Shown piece by piece: positions 24,127 through 37,290 of a DNA stretch of 64,000 nt. The DNA is from Flabesymbios commensalis. Its lineage: Eukaryota > Annelida > Polychaeta > Terebellida > Flabelligeridae. A model generated the notes under the pieces. The model had not been told where the DNA came from, did not search any database, and saw only the letters and a list, made by a program, of their open reading frames with translations. The stretch is from assembly GCA_964017125.1 (NCBI GenBank), contig OZ024905.1:31593534-31657533 (forward strand), written 5' to 3'. Each line of letters starts with the position of its first letter. Positions within the stretch are counted from its first letter, which is position 1. A program made the translations under genes and the position numbers.

Positions 24127-27100
24127 ATGGCATCAACACCCTTTTTGAGTGTAGAAGGGGGCGAGAAAGGGATATGTTGTCTTTGTAATGAAAATATCAA
24201 GGACAATGACATAGTTTCCAATTTGTCAGATGATGGACTGAAGTCACTCCAAGAACTAGCTGACAGATGGGTAAGAATCAATAAGAGTTTATGTTCCCAG
24301 CCTCCATATACAGAATTCTTATTGGCTGCCCCACGATTATCTAAGGCACACAATGACATAAACATTCATGAGAATTGCAGAATCACATTTAGAAATAGGT
24401 TGAGCCGAAAGGAAGCCCAGTCAAGCAAACTTATCTCAGCCCATTCAGTATCTACTCATGAGTCAAGTGAAGCAGTTGCGGCTGCATACAGGACCCGCAG
24501 GGGGTTGCTTCCGAAAAAACAAATGTGTTTTGTATGCAACGCGGAAACAAAATATGACAATAAGCCGTATAATAATGGTGGCCTAGGTAGATGCTCGGAG
24601 CAAAATGCTGTCAGTAAAATCAAATGTTCAATGGACTTGAAAATGAAAGATGAGGAAAGCAGGTACCATGCTGCAGCTAAGCGATTGGAGGTTATTCTAA
24701 GTGGATCATCATATGATATATTTGCGCTCGATCTCTACTATCACAAGACTTGCTATGTTAATTTCACTTATGCATACGATAAAAAACAGCCTATTGCTGA
24801 TAAAGTAGAAAAGGATAAATTAGGTTCGGAGGTCATGGACAGGTTTTTCCACTTATTTCACCGCAAGGTGATAAAAGATCAAAATGCCTATATTTTGACA
24901 GAGTTAATTGAAGATATAAAGGAGATGAGTGAAGATAATGACCTTGATGACCCGCCGATTACAAAGACATTCACCCTCAAGACACGCCTGATTGCGGAAT
25001 TTGGAGACTCTATTGATTATCATATATTTGGAAACAGGCTGGTAGTGCATTCCAGTGCAGTTAATCCCATATCATATTCTGCTGCTACAATTCAGGGCAA
25101 CGGACTCCGTGAAACTGATTTGACAAAGGCTTTCTCAAGGCTGATTCGTCGCAAGCTTTCAAAAAGGAATGCCATCAAATGGCCTCTGGAAGCAGATGAA
25201 TTGTTCAACTTATTTGATAGTCATAAACCTCTTCATTGTATCTATAATGCTATTTGCTGGTCAATAAATCCCAGAAGATCCACAAGTGAATTTGGTTATG
25301 CAACAGTTGCAAGCAGGGCTGAAGCAGAGAAAATCTCAGCGATAAGTCTCTGGGAAAAGATGGTCAAAGCTGAAAGATCGCGATTAGGAACTGCTTTAAG
25401 TTTGACCATTCACAGAATCACAGGTAGTAAGAAGGCGACTACTCTGTTGAATCGCTGTGGAGTTGGAATACCCTACACAGATGTCCGTGACTTGAACAAT
25501 AAATGGGCAAAGTCTATTACTATGGAGCACAAGAAGATGCTACCTCCAGGTTTTATCCAAGGTCGGAGTGTACACATCACGTTTGATAACTCAGATGGTA
25601 AACAGCAGACATTGACAGGATCACAAACCACTCATCACACTACTGGTACGATTTTCCAGGCGGTACATGAAGATGATCCCACTGCAGTCACGGCATCAAA
25701 ACAGGAGCAGTCCAATATTATTGATCAACAGGAGGCTGACTACGGATCATTTAAAATCCCGAAAAAGAGAGCACCTCCACCATCGTTTCCGGACTACACT
25801 GATGACTACAGAGATACACTCAAACGAAATATTGCCTGGGTGCTGGTTGGTACTGTTGGTGACGATTGTCTGGAGGAATATTTCCCTGATGTAGTAAAAG
25901 ATGAGTTAGGGCCTGTTGGTTCCTGGACTTCATTCATGAAGACAGTGACTAATTCCATAACTACTAAATGCAAGCTGGAGTATCTGCCTGTTGTGCCACT
26001 ACCACCAGGTGATAATGTCATTAAATGGTACATGGATATGATGCTGGAGATTGCGCATGATCTTGAACTGGATTATATTTTTGCACATGCAGATGAGGCA
26101 ATCAATAGCAAGATGTTGATAATTTCATGGCTTAATCAGGATGAGTACGACAAAATCATACCCCTCATGGGAGGATTCCACACAATTTTGGTCATCCTTA
26201 AAATTCTGTTCAAGAAGTATGGCTGTCTTGGTTTTAAGGATTGGTGGGTGGATGCTGGAGCTATAGCGGATGGTTCTGCTGCTCAAGCATTCGAAGGTCG
26301 AGACTACGCAAGAAGTGTTCGTCTTCACAAACAGTCATTTGAGGCCCTAGTTAAGAACAGGATGAGATCAGAAAATATTGTTATCAAATTGGACCAGGAC
26401 ATTAGAAATATGATTGCCAAGCTCAGGAGCAATCCGTGTTCAGAAAATCTGGAATCACTTATTGGTTTGCCTGGATTCAAAGACTTATGCTCGTCATTAA
26501 TGAAATCTGAAGGTACACAGGCAAAAATGATGGTGGACTATCTCAATGACGTATCAGCTATGTTATGTGTCATCGCAGCAGTGAGGGAGAAAAATATTGA
26601 AGCACATTTGGCAGCAGAGCGTGTGCTCCTTCCCAAAATGCTTCGCTTTTGGGCATGTCAATTACGCCAGGTATCTGACTTTCCAGTACGTCAATCTCCA
26701 AAATGTCAAGTTGAATCACAAAGCCGCCTGGGATGATCTGGTGCAAAACGGATTTGGAGGGTCGATGTCTGGTGAGCCTTTCTCTACAATCCATGGGGAT
26801 TTGATAACTGAAACAACAATCAACCGAGAAGTGAAAGTCAGCGGTGGCCCAATGCAAGGTGGATACAGTACCAGTGAGCAGACAACAGATACATTCATCA
26901 AGACGAGTCACATAATGGCAAAGTTCAGAGCTACACTGAAGGAAAGATTAGATATCCTGACCTCTTCAACTCACAAAGAAATTAACATGGGGCAAGGCGA
27001 CAGCATGATAACATAGTGGATGGCCTAGTCCGTCAACTTGATAAGTACTTTGACCCTTTTCTGATTGGCTCTGCTCGTCATATGAAAACTGGTGTGGAAA

Positions 27101-29041
27101 TTGATCACAATATTGTTAGTGGATTGTTATCATCAATGGAAGCAGGAGAGAAATGTTTCAGAGAATTTGTTGACCAGAGACTTAAAGCCACAGGGGGAGA
27201 CAGAAAGTACTTTTTTGACAAGATTGTCAATTTAAAGATAAAAACTGGTCAAGAGAAGGCCAAGAAGGTTCCAAAGGCTGTGAACGTTCTCAAGGAGGAT
27301 CGACAAGCTTTTGGTTTGTTGGTAGGTAAGGTAACTACCTCTGAAGAAGCACATTCATACCCTCTGACAACTGGCCCACTTGCTCTAGCCACACCAGAAC
27401 GAGATTTACGACAAGGTTCGAAGGCAGCACTTAGGAACTACCTCATTGAGGAGTCTAATTCCATAACTGAGGAACTGCCAACAAGAGGCAATTGGCTTAT
27501 TGATGGAATGGCTGCTGTGAAATCCATCCCTTCTCAAAAGACATGGGGAGAATATGCAGACATCCTATTGAAATTCTGCTTGCCACCAATCCAATCAAAG
27601 CCACTACAGATAGGTATCATATTTGATTCATACAATATAGCCACCACCAAGCAGCTAACCCAACGTCGCCGAGGAGTTTTGAGTAGAAGAACCCACATCA
27701 CAAGTACTGAGCAGAGCATGCCTAAAGGCAAATATTGGGACTTATTTCTACAAAACTCAGAGAATAAAACGGAACTGGTCCGATTTCTCGTCACATACTG
27801 ATTCAGTGAGATCCAAGCTAAAAATTCCACTCACAGTGACAGAGGAAGAGAATACCTGGTTGATCACAACCATCATGAGGCTGATACCAGGCTAGTCCTC
27901 CATGCAAGACAGTCCACAGATCCTGTTATTATCAGGGCAACTGATACAGATGTCTTGATCCTTCTCAGTTATGCCTATTCTGGTTGTAAACCAATACACG
28001 ACTGGATGATGAAGATTGACCATCGGTACGTTAGTGTGAATAAACTAACAACTCACTTTGGAGAAGAAGTGTGTGAAGTTCTCCCAGCATACCATAGTAT
28101 AACTGGATGTGACACAACATCATTCCCATTTCGTATTGGCAAAATCAAGTCTATCAAAAAGATGATAAAACAGGGGAAGTCCCAACTACTCTCAGAACTT
28201 GGCAGATCACTACATTCTTTTCAAGATGTTACGAAAGCTAAATACTTCTTCAGAACATGCATGTACTCTGGAAATAAACAAGAAAGGTTTGTTGAAACAA
28301 GGGGTAGAATGTACAGCACTCAAAAGGTGAAATCTAGTTCCAGCCTCCTGCCAGACGAGAGTAGCACGAATGAGCACCTGAAGAGGAGCGACCTACAGAC
28401 ATTGGTGTGGTGCCAGTGTTTGAAACAGAATATAGAGTATCATTCTATCACTGACAGGGGATGGGAAGAAACAGATGATGGAATTCGGCCAATATGGTTT
28501 ACCTGCCCGCAACTCCCGCCAAGCCTCTTCAAGTCCAAAAAAAAAGAACAAAAAACAACAACAGCAAGGTAAGTGGAGTGATAATATCAGAGCTTCTTCA
28601 TTAATTTGATTTCCTATCCTATAATTTGTCATGACCATATGCATGATTTCTGTTTTTCTGTTGATAGGTCATGTTGAATATGATGCGGATATGGAAGATA
28701 CAATGGAAGAGAGAGATGAGACCCCACCTAAGAAGAGAACCAAGTCCACCAGCCACACTGTTAAAGGATCAGGATTGGACTACAGAAAAAGACAAGAGCA
28801 AGGTGGATAATTTACGAACGCCAGTTTCATAATTTTTATATGTTGCTTTGATTTTCAATGCTGAAATTTAACCCTATTATATCATTGTACATGTTTTTTT
28901 CTTGTAGGAGATGGTGAATATGATGCAGGCGATGAAGAAATTTCAGAAAGCGATGACAGCAGCATGGACCAGCTTTCTGCTACGTCTGCAGACAGTTGCG
29001 GGTTGTATTCAGATGATAGTGATTTGGACATATGTGAATAA
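24127..29041 (+). CDS. Large transposon protein with two CxxC/HxxC modules and a PIN/XPG-like region (broken copy)
   Basis: The first frame (24127-26736, 869 codons) starts AAAATGG and has two zinc-knuckle-like modules: C17xxC20 with H81xxC84, and C134xxC137 with H206xxC209. A conserved GGFHTILVILKILF block lies near residue 680. A frame change near 26650 leads to GHVNYARYL and SGEPFSTIHGDL; another near 26990 leads to DNIVDGLVRQL and IDGMAAVKSIPSQKTWGEYA. After a stop at 27799 (probably TGG to TGA) the same frame gives HHEADTRLVLHA (27871), ATDTDVLILL (27936) and SITGCDTTSF (28100), acidic motifs resembling PIN/XPG nucleases. Two small exons follow (28668-28802 and 28908-29041) after introns of 99 and 105 bp, giving an acidic tail ending DSDLDICE. 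The exon phases fit only if the A-run near 28538 is one base shorter. I know the family as multi-copy 'uncharacterized' animal proteins; nuclease or transposase activity is inferred. Confidence 0.82.
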
Positions 29042-29096
29042 ACCTTGTTATTTATGAGGAATTAAAATACAAAATGTTGTCTAACCTCGCAGTTTC

Positions 29097-29731
29097 TTTT
29101 TTATTTAAATTGAGATCAAGCGAGTTAGAAGTTCTCGGCGGCAGCCATTTTTGATATTATTATATTTATTGCTATAACATGACCTGCTGACCTAATTAAA
29201 ATAAAAAGTGAATAAATTGATTTCTTGACTCCGAAAACCTATAAATAGACTCCAAAATAAAAAATGTATCACCACCAGAACAGGACATATAAGTGTTTTC
29301 TCATACAGGTGTGAGTCTGGCGGCCATCTTGGATTTAAATGTAAATAAAGTGTTGTCGTGCATTTTAGATGATGGAATCATCTTACTTTACCATTATATA
29401 CCATAATTATAATTTTTTGAATTTTTTTTAACAACGGAAGCCCCCCAGAAATACAATTCCAGGTAATTTGGCGGCCATTTTGGATTTTGGCCCCCATATT
29501 GGTTTTGAGGAATATTTTAGGGTGGCCCAGAAGCTTATATCAAATAGTATAGTTTCAGGTAGCTGAATCCGCTGAGAAAACCTTGACAGGAAAAGATGGC
29601 AGTTTTTGCCTGGCATGGACCTGTCTATAGGGGGTATTACATAACCCCACGGAGTCAAATTCCGTTGAAATACCTTTGTTAACATTTTTGTCCATTTCCA
29701 ATGGTCCACGATCACTTCATTGCCTGGACTA
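29097..29731. repeat. Right terminal inverted repeat of element A
   Basis: A 635-bp arm, the reverse complement of the left arm without its two extra blocks. It begins about 55 bp after the gene's stop codon and contains GGCGGCCATTTTGGATTTT and GGCGGCCATCTTGGATTT. Confidence 0.88.
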
Positions 29732-29734
29732 ACT

Positions 29735-31899
29735 TCTATATTTAGATTTTAAACATGTTTCCAGATAGTACTCACGACCGACCATATAAACATATTTAAG
29801 TGTGTTTAAGTATTAATATAAAATAGTTGGATATCCAATTATGTCATCTTTGCTCTTAAAAATATATAGGAGCATATTAATGATAAATCAAACGATTACC
29901 CTCAAGTTGATTGATTAAACATGTTTGGATCAAGGTCACACATCTTGTGACTGACAAAACACGCAACATGAAGAAATCAAGTTCGGAATCACTTTAAATT
30001 ATCCTGCATTATGTAAACAACCAGCTCGCCACCGTTTTTCGTAATGGTTTAATTTTAAAACTTGACGGTTTAGATCTAGAGTGTGTTTTGTGATTCACTT
30101 TCGCCTCAGCAAAATAATAATAAAACCTAAAGCAGTACATCCTGAATGTTTCTTCACACTTAAGTTAGATTCACAGTCCGACGTTTTGATGGACATTTGT
30201 AGAAAGTCTGCGATAGTGAAGCAAAACAAATGATGTTGCCTTTATTTCCATTCACCGCCAATGATTTGACACCAATGTAAGAAGTTAAACTTTGGATTTT
30301 AATGTACGCGTAGTGTGAACGATGCGAAGTGTACTGAGTGAGTCGGCCTCAGATCGCCATGAGATCGTCTATTATGTTCTACAGAAATGCTAATAACTCC
30401 CTGTGCTTTTGTATACCTGGTTGCTATGGTAACCGGTCATTTTAAACGAAACAAAGATTTTTACTGTCGCTCTATTCAAGATGATATATCGTCGTGTACA
30501 GACATCAGTTTTCATGAGAATTGATTTATTAATATATCACATTGAGTACATATATTATTGTTTTAGGTTTTTATTGTTTTCATGGCTACCTAAAATATAC
30601 TCCGATTTCTGGGCTACCCTTCTAAAATTGATCAGCAATGCCAAAGGAGTAGCTGTGTGACGTTTCATACTTGTGAACGGTCAGTAACACTCGTATCTAT
30701 GTGGTGTCTCCAATACAGAGCTGTTTTCAGCTTAATATTAATTAAACACTTGTTTTTAGATTTGTTGTTACTGAAAATCAGTGTCTTGAGCAATAGGAAA
30801 TCGTGTAATGTCCCATTATTATGTCATCCTTCTTCACCCGTCGATGTATCCTTTTTAATCGATTTTTTTGTTCACTTTACAGACAACATTTGATGTTTCA
30901 TTAAACACAATCTATTAATACCTGCAATAACAAGGTAATTATGTTTTATGTCAATTATCACCTGATACATTTTTGATGAAATGGTATTTGCGTACACCAT
31001 GATCCAGCTTGAACAAATATCAAACCACATTCCACAGTGCCGGGAAATACAAAGTACTAGTAATAACCCATAATGTATCACGTTACCGCCCCCCCCCCCA
31101 ACACCCGGGTATTTCGTTCGTATTTCCATCTACTTCAAGCTATGAGTTGTTGCTGCATAATTTAAAACACCCCAAGGTAAATTAAGCTTGTCTGAGGGAT
31201 TGATGGTACATAAATGTCCAAGTTTATTATATGAAATGAAAGCGAATAACGTCATTGTCGAGATCGAATATACCTTTTTCAATTGCATGAATTTTATTGA
31301 AAATGATTATTTATGCACCACAAGACGTATTGCTCCATGTGATGCATACATGCAAAATTGGTGCTTTTAAATGTATAGCTGGTGTGATGTTCACAGTCAC
31401 GTCGAAGCTAATAGGTCGGAAGGTAGTAAGTAGTTTTTGGTGGTTGTGCTGAAGATGAGATTTTTTGTACATCACTATTACAGATATTTAATGCAATGCT
31501 TAAAATTCACATGAACATATGTTTGTAAGTAAGATTAGAAATGATATGTGGCTCACCACCTGTTTATTTGTTTTAGTAGAACGGATAAAACAATTTGGAT
31601 TACAGTGAGACAGTATCTTGCAATATAGTTTGTGTTTAAGGATGAGTTCCGTCTAGTCAGGTATCTTGGTGAAATTATATTTACTGGGCGGACAATAAAC
31701 ATAAAATTTGGCACAGTGCTCCACAAGGACAATCGCCACCACACCCATGAAATCAGCAGAAGAGTCAATAACATTTGTTTTTTGTGGGAAATAAACAGTG
31801 TAGTGAAAATTCAATTAAAGTTTGATTTTAATAGTATCACATATTAAAATATAAATTATAACAAGAGGCCTGAATTTCTATATCATACCGCGCCATAAA
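29735..31899. other. Non-coding, nothing recognised
   Basis: Apart from a TCAAGGTCA at about 29931 and a C-run near 31090 I see no gene, RNA or repeat. Confidence 0.4.
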
Positions 31900-32235
31900 T
31901 TAGGTTAACGTTTTTGCGGTCACATTTTTTTTAAAAAGTCGCCTTGTCGTGGCCATTTTAAATTTTAGTAAATCACCTGAACATTTCCAGGTGGCTGGTG
32001 ATGTGATTGTAAAATGTGAATTATTTGAGTTTTTGTGACACAAAAAATTATGAAGTTCATCCACGGCGGCCATTTTTAATTTCAGTAATTTCCGACTTTA
32101 ATTTTGAAAGTTTTTGCGCCCACAAGAAAATTAAAGTTGATCCGTGGCGGCCATTTTGAATTTTAGTAAAACCTTGAAAAAGTCACCTGCACATCTCCAT
32201 ATCGTGTGACGCCTGACGCCGGACGCCTGACGGAA
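31900..32235 (+). repeat. Diverged tandem repeat with GCGGCCATTTT motifs
   Basis: Three blocks of GGCCATTTTAAATTTTAGTAA type (about 31948, 32068, 32148) alternate with TTTTTGCGCCCACAAGAAAA-like blocks. The end carries a GACGCCTGACGCCGGACGC stretch common next to such repeats. Confidence 0.6.
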
Positions 32236-33747
32236 TCCTACGGGCGGGGGATAAAAAGTATTTTTCTATGTCGTAAAATGCAAGATGGCCGTCACTTAAC
32301 TCATGGAATAACTAAACCAGTCTTGTGTAAAATAAACATTTAAATGACACGTAAATTAAATTATAACTGTAAAGGGAAACATACTGAAAATATAAAACAC
32401 ATGGTTTTATTGTTCAAACATCTGAAGTATGCATGTAAACTAGCGATAAAGCACGTTTTTTTTTTACTTTTTATGAAGAGGTAGATGTAAAATGTTATGC
32501 AGATATCTCATTTGATATTTATTCTATAGTGGTATCATCAAGCTGCAAAATTGAGGTTTTCAAATTTGCTGAAAGTGATGAGGGAATTACATTATTCTGG
32601 TATTTAAATCCAGTGACTGTCATCCAATGGACTTTTGTCTTTAAAATTTTAAAACTGTTGTATATTTACGGAACAGTGATATAGAATTGGCTTTGATTGA
32701 CTGGTGAATACTAGAAATTCAGTCAAGCAGTATATAAGCGTCAAATTCTGTAGCATGACCCAAGGCAAATGAACAAACTGGTACCACCATCGTCAATACT
32801 TTTAATGCAAGACTGGATTTCTGGAATACTCAAATGTGATTGTTCAAACCATGTGTGGCATTCCTTCATAATTTGTTCCTCTACTGATCGTCTTCAGTTC
32901 AATGCCAGGAACAGTACCAGAATAATCAAGTAAAGAGTAGTTGGTGGCAGTTCAGTCCAGACAAAAATATATATCTATACGTTTTTTGTTATACCAGGTA
33001 TATGTGTACTTGAGGTATAGGTTACTGCTGTGCTATAAAACTGAAGACTGAGGGATAGGTGAACTTGAATTGCGATCACAGTGAATATCGACTAAAACGC
33101 AAAGGAGTATAATTGGCCAGAGCCTCTTCTACTTCTAAAAGTCTATTAATCATGTTTATAAAGCTACGACAATGCCTCTGTAAACGTGGAAATGCTGAAT
33201 AAGTTTCACTAACATTATTGTATGAACAGATGTAGCTCACGATGTTGTGGTGCATGCTTGGTGCTTCTTTTGTTGCTTTATGTCAAAACTTATATGGGAT
33301 CATATGCACTGAAATCATATATTTTGAACAAAACATGATAGCCCCCGAGGAAGAGAACCAAAAAGTATATACTTCCTAATTATTTCGGTAGCTTTTGCTT
33401 TCGGGTTGCATGACATATTTTTCAGGCTTTCCAAGCAATGTCTAAAAATCCATTTTTTCATATATTCTACAATAAGTCTGTGATCTGACATAGTTTCCTC
33501 TGATTAGGACCGGTCGGAGGCTGGTATACTATTAAGTTTATTTTGCCTGATCTTGTGTCCTATTTTGGGGGAAAGAGGGGTGTTGTCTGTGGGAAACGGT
33601 TGCCATTTCTGTACACCAGTCCTTATGAACATGTCGAATATAAAGTTTCATGTCCTTAGGTTAAGTACTTTTGTCTTTAACAAGTGTTCAGAAATAAAAA
33701 TATTCACGATTATCTTTGTGGTTAAGAGCCCAAAGGGTTTCGGTTGG
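32236..33747. other. Non-coding, nothing recognised
   Basis: No supported feature. A CAAGATGGCCGTC motif at about 32281 is the tail of the preceding repeat. Confidence 0.4.
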
Positions 33748-34085
33748 AATAATGTTGGCCCAGCGTCGCAGACGTTGGCTCAGCATTACATCGGCATTGG
33801 GCCAAAGTATCGTGTTATCTGGTGTTTCTGGCGACGGGATTTTAAAAGTCACCAGCATAATTCAGCAGTCAGAAAAGACGGTATAATCCCCCAATGTTGT
33901 TTTAATGACGAGCCAGTGTCGAAGACTGTGGGTCAACATTGAAACATTATTGGTTGAATGCCGCGTGTTTGCACAAAGTAGGCCTATACGTTACAACAGA
34001 CCCGGTGATAGATTAGTGTTGGGTCATTGAAACAGCAATGGGCTGCGACGCTGGCCCAACATTGAACCGGAATTTGGTGGGTAGG
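33748..34085. repeat. Cluster of GTTGGCCCAACG-type palindromic repeats
   Basis: Several half-palindromes occur: ATGTTGGCCCAGCGTCGCAG (33752), GCATTGGGCC, CCAATGTTGTTTTAATGACG, GGGTCAACATTGAAACATT, and GCTGGCCCAACATTGAACC (about 34050). They are probably remnants of overlapping MITEs. Short frames over them are not genes. Confidence 0.65.
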
Positions 34086-36295
34086 CTTATATATTCTGTA
34101 TCAGGTACATCGTAGGCAAGTATTGAATGAATGTTGGCCAGCACCGGCGATGGTGATGGAAGCAATACACGTCGAAGACATCTAGGATTCTGGCCCATGA
34201 GGAAGACCAATACACTGATTTTTGTCTATAGCACTCAAGCAGACTAAAGCCGGACCTCGGAGTTTGGGAACTCCTTTTCTAGTTCAATGTTATATTTATG
34301 TTGACTGTGTCAAATAACTCTGATTTCGTAAATGTGTTATTCATTATAAGGGGCCATGAGATTCTACTCTATGACGTTGACAAGTTCAGTAATCATTGAC
34401 TGTGGGTTGCTCTTGTTCTCCGCTTTTATCATGTTTAACACACCTACGTTTCTGATTCGCCATTTTGCTGTTTATTTTGCCTTTGTATATTTTAAACTTT
34501 CACGTTTTGAAATAAAGTTTGCAGCTTTTTCGAGTCAAATACCAAGTGATATGACCTGTGCCTAATCTATTTTTTTCAAATATTACATCAGTGGTATAAC
34601 TTTTGCAATAAAGCTTAACTATAATGGTACGTAAACTGCTCACAATGGTACACATTCAATTAAATTTACTCAATTGAAATTATATCTTTAGTGCCCAAAT
34701 CATCAGCGGATCGAGCTCAGAGGTGCAACAATCCATATCAGTGTTCGAAGAAATCTTCAGAGCAATGCAGATGTTATTATAGCTAAGAGTCCTATCCGGT
34801 ATCATCATACTTCAATTGATGCTGCGATATCCTCTTATTCAAGTTTGATAACCTAGATATTTAATAACCTTGAGATTCGTTTTCGCTTTATTTTGGTTCT
34901 TATTAGTTTCCTTATTACTACGAAAATTAGAACAACAGCCACATTCGAGCTAACATTAACTAAATAAACGGTGGTTTTATGTTTGTTTGTTTTTCTTGCA
35001 AAAAAATAATAGCAGAATATTCTATGACTGACATATATAAAACTATGTTTTGGGGGGTTTATATTTATATTATCGAGGTTTATATTTTTGGGGTATATAT
35101 GGTCCGACATTACCGACATTTATATTTAGTATCATACATCGGCCACATATAGATTAATCAGATGACTCCTTGCAGTCCCATCCTCATGATTTGATCATAA
35201 CGTGATCCATATAACATTCATGTAGCAAATCGTGTAATACAGTGTAAAACTTATGTAAGATAATTATTTTTGTAGACGACATCATGTGGTTGATATTGTT
35301 TCCAATGTATTTCTGCTTATTATTCTCTTCAATCAGAATACTGCATTTGGTCATTGCTGCATAAACTGTGGGTTCATAGAATCGCATAATCAACTGCCTA
35401 AAATGAATTACGGAACACTATTAGAAATATATGTGTGGCTTCTGGGTAACACTTCCACCATACATTAGAGATAAGTGTTTTTCCATTCCAAAAATGATAA
35501 CGTGTTATCACCGTCCTAAGATAACCGAATAAGGTACACCATGCCCCTTCACAACCTCTGATGTGGTTGATGTCAGCTTGCCCACTGCAATCAATATATA
35601 ATTGATTGTAAAATGTTATTTGACCATCAAAACCTGGGTAAAACTATTTTGACATAGGTATCCCATCCAGATTTTTTGAGAGGATGCTCTTCTTTGTTCT
35701 GATACCAATAAACCTAGTTATGAGTTCGAAGAGATTCTATTTCATGCCTTTTATGGAAAACAGCCGATGTGGATTCAGCCACGAGTGATAATGGAATGAT
35801 ATACTTATCATAATTTTGAATTGACTTTTTATCCACATATTCACTGACAGTTTCGGAATGATCACGCAATATACACGTATAGCGTGTACATGATGTAGGC
35901 CTATGATTGTAGTATAATTTTATAATGTTTAACGAACACCCAAGACACACGATTGGGGGTAGTGAATCGTGTAGCCAAGTATCAAGACAGCCTAGACTGC
36001 CTAAATTGTCACAAAGGAGTAAAAGTGGCGGATTCAGCCCAAGCCGATCATGTTTAATATTGTTTCGTTGTATTTCCATCCTGAGCTGTGGTATTTCACG
36101 TTTTTCGATACTATAGCAGCGGTATTGAGGACATAAAATGTACACGTGTGGGATGGTAATTTACTGTGTCTTAATTATATGTTATTTGTGCCCGAGATGA
36201 TAGTTAGAATAAATAATAAACAAATATGGTCGGGCTACTAAAAAAAATCGATCCGCAAATGCGAAGTCTACCGCCCCACATGCCACAGCCCGGAA
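34086..36295. other. Non-coding, nothing recognised
   Basis: A short stretch near 34690-34735 resembles the 3' end of the LINE at 56400 but is too short to call. The minus-strand 143-codon frame at 35714-36145 has no recognisable domain. Confidence 0.4.
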
Positions 36296-36377
36296 AACTT
36301 GGGACGTTGGCCCAATGCTGGGTTAAAGTTAGACAACACTAACCCAACATTGAACCAACGTCTCGTGTTTTCTGAAA
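36296..36377. repeat. GTTGGCCCAACG-type palindromic repeat
   Basis: GGACGTTGGCCCAATGCTGG on the left and CCCAACATTGAACCAACGTC on the right form imperfect inverted halves. It ends TCTCGTGTTTTCTGA. Confidence 0.65.
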
Positions 36378-37092
36378 GGGAGTCTCTAAATATAAATGGT
36401 CTATAACTCTTATCTGCAATCACGATGATAAGGGACATAATGCACTTCCCAGCATATACGAGGCATTGTACCAATGATGTTTGAACGCATTAAAACAACA
36501 TTGGTTCTATGCCTCATATATATTCATAGCATAACAATGCATACGCGAAGACCAGAGATATTTCAAAAAAAAACCTAGAAGACAGTAATTTACAGCCACT
36601 TTAATGAGCGTATAATTATCTCAGATAATATTACAGGGTATGGGCCTACCGCTACATACATTTTAAAATTGTGTACTACCCATATGTGTAAGAACTTTAA
36701 ATGGTCATTGTTTAATGATTGTGACACATAATTTTAGTTTCAAGTAACATTTCTGTACTTATGTCTTATACAAGGGCAGCTTCAGTAATATTATCCTGAT
36801 TATATAGGATTATGGCTTATCTAGGTTAATAGTGTTGCCAGTTACATATATGACTATATCGTACAGTGTACTGTATTTGTTACTAGTAGTATTCTAAGAA
36901 CGTAACATATGGTTATTGGATACATTGAAACGATCACTGGTCATATTGATAAAATTAAAAATAATATCTACACTTCTATGTACATATATATACACAAACT
37001 GTTTATGGTATTTACTGTGTTACCTTAACTAAATATCTCATTAAGTCACACTGGTTGAATAAACATATTATGTTCTAGGATAACTTGCGATA
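36378..37092. other. Non-coding 3' flank of the GPCR gene
   Basis: AT-rich, with no feature supported. Confidence 0.4.
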
Positions 37093-37247
37093 TTAAAGTA
37101 GGTGGGTCTTTATTTTTCGCTGAGTAAACATTTACGGTGCCCAATACAACGGCACGCATGCGCAGCATGGTCAGAGTCCACAGGAGTGGGGTCTGCCGTA
37201 ACATAAATATTTTGATTCAGTGAAGCATACTGACCCACCTACTTTAA
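37093..37247. mobile_element. 147-bp MITE with TTAA target duplications
   Basis: TTAA at 37093-37096 and 37244-37247 flanks a core that starts AGTAGGTGGGTC and ends GACCCACCTACT. The TTAA target suggests piggyBac- or Kolobok-type mobilisation. The interior has CCACAGGAGTGGGGTC. Related interiors appear in reverse orientation at about 46690-46805 and 49440-49578. The right end lies 43 bp beyond the GPCR stop codon. Confidence 0.85.
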
Positions 37248-37290
37248 TTGATTGTAAACACTACTGTTAGATTTGAGTAAATAATTAGAC

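Larger units (their letters stand above)
22571..29731 (+). mobile_element. Element A: 7.16-kb TIR transposon with PIN/XPG-like gene (Academ-like)
   Basis: The element starts TAGTCCAGGCAAT at 22571 and ends with the inverse, ATTGCCTGGACTA, at 29731. ACT lies directly outside both ends (22568-22570 and 29732-29734), a 3-bp target site duplication. Long inverted repeats (left 22571-23742, right 29097-29731) enclose one large plus-strand gene (24127-29041). Known Academ elements are recalled to have XPG-like nuclease and cysteine motifs and short target duplications, which fits. No other transposase gene is seen inside. Two frameshifts, one in-frame stop and an offset at an A-run suggest a young but inactive copy. 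Confidence 0.8.

Noticed and set aside
24078-28644. Minus-strand frames within element A
   Set aside because: They are antisense to the clearly recognisable plus-strand gene.
35714-36145. 143-codon minus-strand frame
   Set aside because: No domain, no repeat family and no splice or promoter context. Its length alone is weak evidence in 64 kb.
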